The notes below the pieces were generated by a model. It was given only the letters and a program-made list of their open reading frames with translations. It was not told where the DNA came from and ran no database searches. This document shows, in pieces, positions 11,179-23,512 of a stretch of DNA of 64,000 nt. The stretch's first letter is position 1. The number at the start of each line of letters is the position of its first letter. Made by a program: the position numbers and the translations under genes. Origin of the DNA: Sophora flavescens (lineage: Eukaryota > Streptophyta > Magnoliopsida > Fabales > Fabaceae); contig JAUPTC010000145.1 in the NCBI GenBank assembly GCA_030762895.1, positions 23,784 to 87,783 on the forward strand. Reading direction: 5' to 3'.

Positions 11179-14100
11179 TGTGACACCCTAAACTCGGGTC
11201 ATCACATGGTTACCCGTTTGCGGAAATAAAACTTAATTTGCTGGTTGCTTTCGGAAAATAATGTTTTATCAACGTTCATCTTTTCAAAATATGGTGATAA
11301 TTTTTTTTTTCCTTTTCTCCTCATAACCACAACAACGTAATCAAATCACACTTAAATACATAATGTATATAAGTCCTCCAACTATACTGCCTATTATGTT
11401 TTCTCACCTAAATCACAATCAACTTTATTCTCAAAACATAATACAACATAACAGTACCTAAGCTGGTCGTAACTAACGGACACTACAACCAATAGGAGCA
11501 GCACATCATGCCTCGAACTAGACAGCCTTCTTCTTCTTGTAGAGATCATACCCCTTGTACAACTCTGATATGTTTGTAAGGGTGAGACGCCAATATATGG
11601 ATTTACCACCATAACTAAATGTGCAACACAAAAGAAGGTAAATACACATATACATGTCTATAACAACGTACTCATTCATATTATATCACATCGTTTATCA
11701 ATGGGTTTCACACCCCAAACATCAACGTTGGAAACTATGCATGAACACTTCAATACATCATCTAAACATTCATACCTAATCTCATGAGATATCTCCAACC
11801 TCGTGATGAGTTGATCAGACTCGATTGCCACAGGCACACCCATCGCACACTGTCCAACATCGTGGCACAGTGATAACATCGTAGATGGGGTCTCATTGTC
11901 CAAACCCCGGGCACAATGAAGAACATCGTTGTACGATCTACCCTGACGCCACAAGGTAATCCCTCGTTTGATCATGGCATGTACGCCAAATGCATTTAAG
12001 AAAACATTTTGTTCTCAACACTTTTCTTTGTGCTATATCTTTATTTGTCAAAGCTCTCAAAAGCTTACAACCCATCATCGTTTTAAACATCTCATGCTCT
12101 CAAAAACATCATCGTTTTAAAACATGGAAGCTCTCAAAAGCTTACGACTTAAAAACATCTTTACAACTTTTATTAACAACACGGGACCTCAAAGTCCTAG
12201 TGCTCAATCATGAAGCCCCTAGACCTTGCAATCGAGTCTTAGGTTCATGGTAATAGAAAACAACTTAAAACATTTTAACTTCTTTAAATAGATACCCGAG
12301 TTTACACACAACGAACCTTAATACCCGGCGTGTCGATTATTAAGTTCCATATCATCGTCTTACATCGTTTTTACATCGTTTTACATCGTTTTTACATTTT
12401 TTTACATCGTTTTTACATCGTTTTATTACATCGTTTTACATCGTTTTTACATCGTTTTACATCTTTTTACATTTTTTTACATCGTTTTACATCGTTTTTG
12501 TCTGTGAAAAACAAATCCAAAATAGGATAACATCATAAAAACACTAGTACCCCGACATCTCGGTTACTAAGTTCTATATCATCCTTTACGTCATTAAGTA
12601 AAACTCATTTCTGACAAATCCTTTCTACTTGAAATTCGTTGGTAAAACGTCAAATCATAGAAAATCCACTTTTCCTTTGGAAACTCATTTTTCCAAAATA
12701 ACGTCAAATCATCAAGAATTCTTTTTACGGAAACTTCAACTCTTAAAAAAAAATCAATTCATATTAAACCTCTTCTCAAAATACGTCTTGCTATTTTTAA
12801 ACTTTCACCATATATAATTTGAAACTTGCAGTCGTTTATCGTTTTCCAAGAAAATGTTTTTAAAGTCAAACTTTGACTTTGACTTTTATTTTGTTATTAT
12901 TTTATTATTATTTTTTTTATAAAGTATTTTCGAATATTAATTTCATAAAATAACTTTTTATAATATTTCGGAATTTCTTGCGTAAAATTAGAAGTACTAA
13001 AAAAATTTCACGTTACGCTCTCACCGTGACTCATAAATTTCATTTACGCTAATAAATCCTTCAAATAATAATATTTCTCGAAAACTCATCATTTTTCAAA
13101 ATAATATTTTCCACCACTATTATATTCCAACATTCCCCATAAAGCGTTGAATATAATTTTCACTGACTTATTAAATCTTTTATCCGATTAATCGGTTGTG
13201 CACTGACCACTGTCAGGCCTCTCAAACAACATTAAACATTAAACATTCAACAACATCATCATAATTCTATCACCAGGCAGATCATGCATCATAGCAACAT
13301 AATATACTACTGTAGATAATTAAATAAATTAAAAGCGGATCAATCACCGATACACAGATAAACAACACATCGTAAACAACATAAACAATTAATCACAAAC
13401 CACATATAAATCATATAAGCCACACTAAAAGCAAATAGTTATCGTGAAAATCCCTCAGGTAAGCTCCCCTTACCTCTTGAAGACTCAAACTAACGTTTTC
13501 AAACAACCTCCCGATTTAATCCGGTTTCCTCCGTCGGCTTTAGGTCAAACCAACCCGATCGATTCCTTCATAACGAATTGCAACCAAAATAAATTAAATC
13601 AAACAACAACATACTTAGCTCATGAGGGTTAAGTTTCGGTCAAGGGCTGACTTTTAGGGTTCAAAATCCTTAAAATTTCTAATCATGATTAAGTCATAGA
13701 TTAAGGGTCCTTAATCAACCAAGATCCTGGATTAGTGACTAAACAACTAAATTTTAAAATATAAACTCCCTAACTCTCATATACTTAGATTCGGCCTTGA
13801 CATGTTCATGGGGATAGGGTTTTTAGTTTGATAAACCAACTTGGATTTATTAAGCATACATACTAATATCTTGATTACTAAGGTCATTAATGAAAACTTT
13901 GAACAAAACTCATCAAATCTCATCCACCTAGAGTTCGGCCTTTATGAAACAAATAGGTTAGAGTTTGATTTTTGATCTTCTATATACTTACATACAAGAA
14001 CTATCAAGATACTAGAAGATTGAATCATGAATCAAGACATGAAAATGAAACAAAACCCATGAACATCACTATTCAATGGAATCGGCCAAGCCCAGAAATC

Positions 14101-15570
14101 AAGGAAAGAAATTTCTCATAATCATATGCTTCTATATGATGAAAATAGAGATGATTATAAGATCATAGCAATTGGTTTCATGTCAAAAGGATTTTTCTAG
14201 AAATAGTTATGAATTTTCAAAGTTCTAGATCTAGAAACTTAAAAGTGATGAACATAGATGAAATAGACTTTGAATCATGAAACTTATTGAAGAACATAAA
14301 CATGATTAGGGAAGAAGAATAGGATTCACCTCTTGAAGATCAAAGACAAGTCAAGATACAAGGACTTGCTTCACAAAGTGATGCTAAAAGGCTTATGAAC
14401 TTAGAACTTTTGAGTGGTTTTTGTGCAAAGTGCAAAAATGTCAAATAATGAAGTGAAAGCATCTTTATAAAGATGTCGGCTGCGCCACTTTTGAGGGATT
14501 AAGTGGAAAGGAGGTGACTTTTTTAAGGATTTAAGTGCAATTAACTCAAAGGGACCATTTTGCAAAGATTCCAAAAGTATAAGGACTATTTTGCAAATTG
14601 TCAATAGATTGAAATGATGACCATGTGCCACATTAAATGTCGTCTCATCTTGACTTATCTTGGCTGATTTTTCATGAGATATTTTGAGAAGAACCTAGAA
14701 TGTTGGAGAAAACTTGAGAACTTAGTAGAATGTAGTAGAATCTTGGAGAATATGTGAGAACATGGTAGAAAAATCTAGAATAATATTGGCTCGTCCCAAG
14801 ATGAGGGCAGCCCCTTCTCCTCCATGGGCTTGCACATGGGCCTTAAAATTTTGGGCTTGGATTCATTTTTGTGGGGCCCACCAAAAGGCTTAAGACATAA
14901 TCATAAGCTAGGAATTTATATGACTTCAAATGGGCTTCATGAAATTAAATTCATGGACAAGGAATTTGGGCCTCAAAGCCACGGTCCATTAATAGATTTG
15001 GAACAAAGATTCTGGCCCAATTCACTTAGAAAACATAGGAACTAACTTAGGGACCAAAGTGTAATTAATAGAAAGTTCAAGGACTAAAGTGCAAAATCCA
15101 TAAATTGCCACTTTAACCTTATAGAGTCCTCTAGACTCAAAAGTGTGATTCATACCCATGAATCATCTCAAAATTCTAAAATAACCTCTTTATCTGCTCC
15201 TGGAAACTCCGAAATCCACTCATCGTTCACCCGATTACGCATTCCGCCCGTAAAACGTATACGATTTCATTTTTTTGTGAAATAATCATAAAAATACAGA
15301 ATTGTAGGAAATAAAATAAAAATCTTAAGTCTTTCGTTCACGAATTAAAATTAGGTCTTTTTAGCAGTATAATTATACTGTCAATGAAATTCGCGGGTCG
15401 GGATTCACCCGTCGTTTCAACCTAAATTTTAATCGTAGCTTCCTACATTCAAGTAGGATTGAGTGATGAACTCCGTTTATTTAAAATAATTTTCTAATAC
15501 TCATATAAATATATACAGATAATCGTCCGCATTTCGATTATTTTGAAACAGTGAAAATCGGGGTGTTACA
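11179..15570 (-). repeat. Family C1 5' LTR, complete
   Basis: A 4.4 kb LTR with minus-strand termini TGTAACACCCC and GGGTGTCACA. Its last 1.7 kb matches 1-1665, and much of it matches the inverted copy at 42357-45650. Minus-strand features are a TATA box in TTATAAAG (14464-14472) and a conserved AGAGGTAAGGGG motif (about 13468-13478) shared with other LTRs here. The ORFs at 11676-12253, 14401-14631 and 14824-15045 are not conserved as reading frames between copies. Confidence 0.88.
12354..12500. repeat. Short tandem array of TACATCGTTTT units
   Basis: About a dozen 11-13 bp units of the form TACATCGTTTTT, with occasional loss of CG, lie inside the C1 LTR. The ORF at 12330-12530 is a translation of this array and not a gene. 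Confidence 0.9.
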
Positions 15571-16120
15571 TTATTACCCCACTTAAAAAAATTTCGTCCT
15601 CGAATTTTCGATACTCGAAACTAAACAGAATTTTTTAATCTCATCTTAACCTTAAGATTTTACATTGCCCTTCACATCACTTCATTCATCTTATTCCATA
15701 TTCCATAACACAATTCATTCTTATGTCATTTCTACATATCCGTACTATCCTCAAAATTTCATCAGAGTCTATCACACTCGAAAAACAAAATCAAAACTTA
15801 CTCACTTCTCTTATCAACATGGTTCCACCAGATACCTTATTCCAATCATCTAACTCTGAATATTATCATTAATACTAACAATGTCTTCACAGCACCACAC
15901 ATCAACTCCCTACTCGAAATATTTAATCATAGTCTTAGTTCCTCTCGATTATAATTCACCACTCCATTTCGATATCACCTCACACATCTCATCCTCAAAA
16001 TAACTTCATTTCATATCTTAATTCAATTAAACCAAAAGGGATTATATAGAATAAAATTATCTAACTCTTAGCTTTCGACCTTTTCTATCAACTTAATTTT
16101 TCTCAAGAACTTTTCTTTTC
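15571..16120 (-). mobile_element. Second, truncated C1 internal region after the 5' LTR
   Basis: Beyond the LTR end at 15570 the purine tract complement TTATTACCCCACTT appears again, followed by sequence matching 1666-2005 joined to 10784-11010. It represents the uninterrupted C1 internal region. The match ends near 16120, at CTTTTCTTTTC. The order is LTR, internal, LTR, internal, as expected from a tandem element produced by unequal recombination and later truncated. Confidence 0.8.
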
Positions 16121-18471
16121 AGATTTACACGCTGCTAGGCTCAAGAGTACTTTCTCCTTTATATCTTTCTTTTTTCACATAGATTGTAGGTGCTATCAAG
16201 TTCTCATTAATATCCACTTTTTTTTACTGGATTAAGTTCTATTTTTTATTCCATTTATCATTACTTTTTGTGAGCTTGACGTAATTTGAGTTTCAAATTT
16301 GAACTCATTGGCCGAATGACCGTTGGTAGAATGACAATTCGGAAGTAGGTGACTTCATTGGATATATTATTAACATAAATGGATGGTTGAGATTTCACAT
16401 CTAAACTTGCTATTCCCGGTTGTAAAAAAAAACAGCCCCTCAATTTGGTTAATTCTCGGTGCCCTAGGAATATACAATCTTGACTTCTCTATTCATCCCC
16501 TTTCTCAGACTTAGTTAATGTACGATATTTACCTGTCCCTTTCCTCTACTTTCTCAGACTTATTTCACCATCTCTTCCCCTTTGTTCCCATTGTTCTCTC
16601 TATCTTTGGTTTTCATTGCTGCATTTCTCTCTCAAACATACTTATTAAAACAAGTTTTACATTTTTAATGCAATGGCCATAATGGTTGAATTTGCCAACC
16701 GTGTGAAAGGAATAGCATTGAATCTTGATAAAGAGAATGTCTGAATTGTTGTCTTTAATAGTAATACCGCTATAAAAGAGGCTTGATGGTAATTCACCCG
16801 TACCAACGTAGTCACAAGCCACAATGGATCCCCACTATCCAACCCATAACAAGTATACGTACAACTCATGCCTCAACCACCAAGACCACACACTTGGTGA
16901 ACAACCATGGTTTTTTATTCCTCAATTCTTAGCAAAACAACTCCATCTTCAAAAATAGTTCATTTGGCCGGATGGTGAGAAACCATGTTTGAATGTACCT
17001 AAACTTGTTAACAAAATAAGAAGAGAACATTGGGAAGTCGACATGGCAAAAACTGACCTCCCTTCTACATTACAAAAAAATTAGAGAAGTCAGCAATTTC
17101 CTGATTATTAGAATAGAAAGTCATCAATGTTATGTGATTTATAGGTAATAGCATGTTGAAGACTCATGGAAAATTAAGACCAAAATCACTATTATTATAA
17201 GGAATTGGAGCAATTTACCTCTTATACCAAGTCATTATGGGCCCTCATGGGTGAGCCATTTTTTGGGCCCTTACCTTAGAAGCCACCTCTAAAGTATTGT
17301 ATTCCTTTTGTTCCTATTTGTATGGGTTTACTATTATACAATAAGATATGATGCATCAAAATGTCAAATATCCACTCTTTGAAACATTCCTTATGCCTTA
17401 TATATGCATATTGGTTTAGCAATAATCTAAATTATTCCAAGGCCTATATCATCCTTTCTCACTTGAAAAAGATTCAGGCATCCAACAAGTAGTGTAAATG
17501 AAAATTCTCATTGGTCATTGCCTACCATTTAATATTTAACTCTGAATTTCGGGAATGACTACATTTCCAAAAGTTTTTATACTAGTTACCCAAAGAGATT
17601 GATGTTATATATAAATGGCTAGTATTTGATAAAACCCAAAAATGATAGACTAACATCTCCGAAAAAGTAAAGGCTACACAAGATATTATTAAAAATAGGG
17701 ACAAGTTTCACATTAAACAATACAACAAACACCTTCAATACATTTTTTAATCTCCAAAAATTTAGCCTCAAAACTGTGATAATTAAGCATCATATAAAAA
17801 AAAATACAAGCAAAATGAAGCTATCCAATCTAGATTCAAACAGTTGAGAGGGAAAAAAAATTAAGAACAAAAAATAACAAAAAACAAAACAAAACATAAT
17901 TTCACAATTAATCATCAAAGGTACAAATCCCAAGGATTTATTAATAAGGCCTAACCTTTCATGAATGGGAGGGAAGAACAAGAAGGAAAAAAAATGAAAT
18001 TAAAACCGTAGAAAACAAAAAATGGAAGAAAGAAATTGTAAAAAGAATCCACAAATGCTCCAATCGGGCCTTAAATGAGAAAGTAAAGCCCACTAAACTA
18101 CAAAATTTGCAAGCAAATTTCCAAGACAGAAATGACATCCTAAACCACCTATTTTTTATTTGTGATCTACATAAAAGTTGTAGCTCAATGTGTTCTGTTT
18201 CAAATGGTTTTGGCCCCATGTGCATCTAACTTCTGCTGCCCAAATTATGGCTCTAACACTGCTCCATATTTAGAATTTTTCAACACCACCATTGTTTTGA
18301 CTTCTAGCATTGAGGTGACTATTGATTTTAAAATTTTGAATTTGATGATATTAAATTAAAATATCATCGCTTATCAAAAAAACAAAATCATTATTATAAG
18401 CATATTGAAATATATACACGTGACTGTAATTGATTACCTCAATACAATATTTGAAAAAGAAATTTAATATG
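16121..18471. other. No recognisable gene or repeat
   Basis: About 2.35 kb of AT-rich sequence with scattered short ORFs only (for example 16613-16869 and 17790-18225, minus strand). None shows a domain or codon pattern I recognise. It may be ancestral low-copy DNA or very old repeats. Confidence 0.5.
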
Positions 18472-18755
18472 TACTTCTCCTGGACTCAATTATAAGCAAA
18501 AAAGTACTTATATTTTGTGGACTCAAATATAAGCAAAAGGCAACTAATTCAACTCTATTTAATGTCAGTATTCCAAAAGTCAAAACAATCAAACTAATTC
18601 CAAGAGCATTGCACACTCCCAAGACAATTAAAGGGTAGTTTAATAATTGTAACTCATTTTTTTAAATAAATCAAGACAATTAAATTAAATTAAATAACTT
18701 CCTTAATAAGTGTGAAAATAGTTAATTTTACTTATAATTGAGTCCGAAGGTAGTA
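18472..18755. mobile_element. Stowaway-like MITE
   Basis: The left end TACTTCTCCTGGACTCAATT and the right end (complement TACTACCTTCGGACTCAATT) form imperfect terminal inverted repeats, both continuing ATAAG.AAAA. A TA sits at each outer edge, as expected for a Tc1/mariner-type target duplication. The subterminal GGACTCAA.TATAAGCAAAA is repeated at 18519-18540. The element is about 280 bp and non-coding. Confidence 0.65.
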
Positions 18756-18827
18756 TAATATACTTTTTTCCCTATTGATTAATTGCATTTGACTATCTCA
18801 AAAAAAAAAAAAAGTTGGTACATTAAT

Positions 18828-18832
18828 GTCTC
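18828..18832. repeat. Left target-site duplication GTCTC of the family B solo LTR
   Basis: GTCTC precedes the LTR start TGTAACACC at 18833 and recurs at 33712-33716 right after the LTR end. The repeat lies in host sequence that is itself duplicated near 38885. Confidence 0.85.
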
Positions 18833-19873
18833 TGTAACACCCTAGTTTTTACACCTAGGATTAATTATTTTATTTGGATGTTTATGTTTATTATGTTATG
18901 TGGTTTAGTTTGAGTAATTAAATTACTCTCTTCAAATTATTTTATTAGGTGCGTTAACACTGACTTATTTCAGTGAATGCACGTTTACTAGACAATAATT
19001 TACGTTATTGTCACTATTATACCAGTACAGAAAAATATTTTAAATAATGTAAATAAGAGAAAAACATTTTCATATTCTCATTATATTTAATTTTAGAGTT
19101 AAAAATATTTTGGTTTGACTTTAATCAGAGATTAAATTTTGGACTGAGTATTTTCTTAGTGGATCAGTTCAATTATTAATCTTTACTCTAACTTGAATTT
19201 CGAAAACATATCCTTATCAATCTTTATTTTTAGATTCTAAAAAGTAAAAACATGTTTATTTTAGGCCTAATATTTATCACTCATTTTGTACCTATTACTA
19301 AATAATTAGTATAAAAACTTAAAGTTTCTCTCTTTTCTCTCACTCACTCGACGCTAATCTATCTCTCTTTTCACGTTTCTTTCTCTGCTTCTTTCTTTCT
19401 TCTTTCTTCTTATTTCTTCTTTCTTTTTCTTCTTCCTCCTTACTTCATCTTTCTCCTCCCTCTTCCTTGTTTTGTTCAGATCGGCGCCATCCCTGCACCG
19501 CCACCCGGAGTCGCGCGACCACCACCTCAGCACAGCCGTGACAGCCGCGACAGCCGCGCGACCCATATGTTCGGTCCGCCGTCGCGCGCTCGTCTCTCCG
19601 TCGTGGTAAGTCCGAACAGTCGCCTTCCATGGTGGTTTCGAACCCCACTTGTTGGTTAAGCTTCTCTCCTTTCTTTTATGCAATCTTTCAACTCTGTTGC
19701 TCTTGTTCACTGTAGAACCGCCACTGCCACCTCGCCGGAAATCGCGTCCGCCGCCGCAAGGAGCACCACAGCACCACCTTCAAGTTGTCTCTAAGCTTGG
19801 GTGAGTCAAAACCCTCTCTTGTGTCTCAGATTTAAAACCATAAATCTGATTTTTTTGAAACCCTAACCCTAAC
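18833..19873 (+). repeat. Family B solo LTR, 5' portion
   Basis: It starts TGTAACACCCTAGTTTTTAC and matches the start of 19874 onward with moderate divergence. It includes a CT-rich block (19330-19470) and a GC-rich stretch with the same organisation as the complete element, but different in sequence. It is interrupted at 19873 by the complete family B element and continues at 30433. With its remainder the LTR is about 4.3 kb. No second LTR or internal region belongs to it, so it is a solo LTR from recombination between the two LTRs of an older insertion. Confidence 0.85.
19869..19873. repeat. Left target-site duplication CTAAC of the complete family B element
   Basis: CTAAC precedes TGTAACACC at 19874 and recurs at 30433-30437. 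The sequences on either side join into a continuous solo LTR. Confidence 0.9.
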
Positions 19874-22800
19874 TGTAACACCCTAGTTTTTACACCTAGG
19901 ATTAATTATTTTATTTGGATGTTTATTTATTTTTATTTTTTTTAAGTTATGTGGTTTAGTCTGAGTAATTAAATTACTCTCTTCAAATTATTTTATTGGG
20001 TGCGTTAGCACTGACTTAGTTCAGTGAAGGCACGCTTACTAGACAATAATTACGTTATTGTCACTATTATACCGGTACAGAAAAATATTTTAAATAATAT
20101 GATTAAGAGAAAAGCATTTTCATATTTTTATCCTATTTAATTTTAGAGTTAAGAATATTTTGGTTTGGTAATTTTCGGAGATTAAATTTTGGACTGAGTA
20201 TTTTCTTAGTTGATCAGTTCAATTATTAATCTTTACTCTAACTTGAATTTCGAAAACATATTTTTATCAACCTTTATTTTTAGAATCCAAAAAGCAAAAA
20301 CATGTTTATTTTAGGCCTAATATTTATCACTCATTTGGTACCTATCACTAAATAATTAGCTTAAAAGCTAAGCTTCCTCTCTTTTCTCTCTCTTTCTCTC
20401 GACGCAATCTCTCTCTTTCTCCCTTATCTTCTCTGCTTCTCTTTTCTTCCTTCTTTCTCTCTTTTCTTCTTCTTCCTCCCACCTCAACTCCATCTCCTCC
20501 TTCCCTTAACTCAGCCGCGCACCACCACCTTGGAACCCCAGTCGCGAGCGCAGCCCCTGGTAGCGACCCGATCGCGGCTCGGCGTGGAGGGGACGACCAT
20601 CGAACCTGGTCTCGCGCGCCGCGTCGTAGGTGTACCGTCCGGTCGCCGTTTCACCGCGTCTGCTATGGGAGAAGACGACCTCGCACCGCCGTCCGGTTCG
20701 TCGTCGGGGCCGCTGCCTGGAGTGGGAGAGACGATCGCGTGTTCTGGCCCTGTTCTCCTCCGTTCTCTGTTTGCTCCGCCGTCTAGGACCTCCCAGGACA
20801 GCCACCACATCATCTCTTCTTCACTTTGGGTAAGAGTTTTACCTCTAACCTCTTCTCTTTTGTAAATCCCCAAATTGATTTTGAAACCACGACCCTAACC
20901 CTCTGATTTCAGATTTTAATCTTGAAATTTAAAGTTGTTTTATGAGATTGGGACTGTGAATTTGTGTTTCCCTAAACCAATTTTATTATTCTGAGTTTTC
21001 CCTAAATTTTAATAATGAGCCCTAAACCCCCAATTTGATTTTATTTGAATTTGGGTATGTTTTTATGAAATTAATTATGATTTAGTGTAATTAGGACTCT
21101 TAATGGATGATTTCCAAAGTTCTTTTTCAAGATCTTTTAATCAAAACAAAGTTTCCTAAAAGGGTATTAGGAAGCGTGAGCTTCAAACATGATTTTCTTT
21201 AAAAGTAACCTTGTTTGGTAATTAGATTAGGTGTTCAGATAAAGTTAGAATGTGTGTTTGATCACGTGAAATTGATTTCTTGATTTTTGGTTGTTGCGCG
21301 TTGTTGGATTTCCTCTCTGAGATGTTTGACACGGCTATGCTTGCTTGATGGAGTAGATAGTTACACTCTTGGAGCTAATGTGAGTATTAAGACGAGGATC
21401 CTTTACTTGTCTTCAAAGGTAAGGGGGATTTCCTAAGGATATTCAATGATTTGTATGCATGTGTGTAAGTGTTTAACTGGATAGTTATATGTTGATTGAG
21501 CTTACTTGATTATCTTATGTACTTGAACTGTTGTGCTATTATCTGATGTTGAACTGTACTTGTTCTAAATGATAAAATGCATATATGTGATGAACTGCTT
21601 TCAAGCGTGATATTAGCATTGCATCGATGATATATCTTTTTGTTGATTGAAAGTTTGCTAAGCCGGGCGTGCGTCTGTGCACAACCATAATAAGGATTAA
21701 AAACCTTAATAAGCTTTGAATTTGGAGGGATTGGTGTTCTTTTCCAAAAGCTCTTTAAACTTAAAGTACTTGTTTTGAATGTTGAAATGATTTTGGTGTA
21801 CTATTATATTCAAGAGGAAAATCCTTTTCGAACTATGTGTTTTCAAGTGGAAACTTTCAAGATTATTTGGCAATATCCTATGGGGAAATATTTCAAAGAT
21901 AAAAGAATTTCAAAGATGCTTTATAAAAGATTTTCAAAGAAAAGGTTTTTCCTAAATATTTTAGAAACTTTCCGATAACCTGGATAGGTTATCGAGGATT
22001 GATTTTGGATTCGTTTTTCTTGAACGAAAAATAAGTACTTATGAAAGCGAATCTAGTACGCGAGGCGTCGCCTCTAGTATTCGAGTGATGTGCACGTGAT
22101 CTTGGATCAGTGTTAACCGGGACTACGAGCCCTGGTTATGATATTAGGGACTTGGGTCCTACTCACGTTGTGTTGGACTGTGTCTTCGACCGCGTGTGAT
22201 GATTATGATTAAAGGTGAAGGTTGTTTTCTCGACCACAACCCTTGGCTCGCGACCCACGGTCTTGGGCATTGTGATTGAGCATTCGGACTATGAGTCCTA
22301 TGTTTCGAGTTCTCAAGTGATGGGGAAATGATGATTAAGTCGTTAGCTTTGAGCAACGGCGGTGAAAAGAATGAACACAAAGAAATCCTTTCAATAAAAT
22401 ATTTTATCATGTGCATTTCCCCAAGCAGGACGTGCTATTGATGATTAATAGAGATACAAGGTGGTATCGGGGAGTCTGTCCATGTAAACCGAGTTAAGAG
22501 GCACATGTGGCGTTGCCCGATCCGAGACCTTAATGCATGAGGGTAAGGGGGTAAGCGCCCGGGTGGGCTAGAGCTTGACCAACTCTAACTTCTCCGGTGA
22601 TGATATGGTGTTGTGATCTCATGAGATTAAGTTAGAGCCGATGATTGAAGTGTCATGCATATTTTCAAAAAGAGTGGTATGCGGGTTTGAGACCCTTTGA
22701 TATAACACTGTTATGTTACGTATATGCATGATTTAACTGCTTATATGATTCTGTGATGCATGTATCATGTGTATGGTTGTTGTGGGATATATCTTATGAT

Positions 22801-23512
22801 GGTATCTCACCCTTACAAACATATCAGGTTTCTTCTGGTTTGCTATTGTACCTCGGGTATTCTAGTACAGATGTGTGGAGAGGAGTCTTCCTAAGTCACT
22901 TTCGGAGACTTAGATCTAGTTGCTTGACGAAGTATTTGATTGTGGAACGATCACGTGAGTTCTTCTCAGGAATAACTTTTAGAATGACCAGCTTAGGGTT
23001 TTGAGACTTAGATTATTTTGATAAGTACGTATGAGTATGGCTCAGAGAGCCTTTATTTTTAAATGAAATGTTTATGGCTCGGAGAGCATTATTTTGAAAG
23101 CAAACTTAAACTTTCCCTTTTGGTTTTGTAAAGCTTATGGTTATGACTGTTATTTACATATATATTGTTGCTTGATTGGATTTGGTGTAAGCGAAAGTGC
23201 GGAGTGAAAATGTAATTATTTTAGCGGTGTTCTTTTACCAGGATGTTCGAATCTGAGAGGAGACTCTGTCGAAATTTTCGTAAAATACTAGCTTTTATCA
23301 AGTATATTCTTTAAATTAAATAGGCTTGCCATACTATGATAGTAAGTCTGTGTGCCAATCAAGGCTTAGGAGTCGTGACAAAATTTTCATACCCAATTTC
23401 TGACACTTGTATACTTATCTAAATTATTTTCCGAAAGCGCCAGCAAATTATATTTTAATTTTAAATTCCGCACGTGTTACTTAAGTAATGCCCTCAAGGG
23501 GGGGGCGTTACA
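19874..23512 (+). repeat. Family B 5' LTR
   Basis: It runs from TGTAACACCCTAG to GGGGGCGTTACA. A CT-rich tract (20377-20500) followed by a GC-rich segment (20510-20790) resembles a transcription start region and 5' leader, and a donor-like TTTGGGTAAGAG follows at about 20825. A second conserved CAAAGGTAAGGGGG lies at 21413-21426. Four overlapping ORFs in the GC-rich segment (20506-20873, both strands) are not preserved in the sister LTR. Confidence 0.9.

Noticed and set aside
12330..12530. ORF with FYIVLHRF repeats as a membrane peptide
   Set aside because: It is the TACATCGTTTT tandem array in translation.
16613..16869. Two overlapping minus-strand ORFs (69-70 residues) as a gene fragment
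   Set aside because: They overlap in different frames, show no splice-consistent extension, and match no family I know.
20506..20873. Overlapping 67-120 residue ORFs in GC-rich LTR segment
   Set aside because: Open on both strands because of base composition. The sister LTR (27265-27791) shifts the frames and changes lengths.
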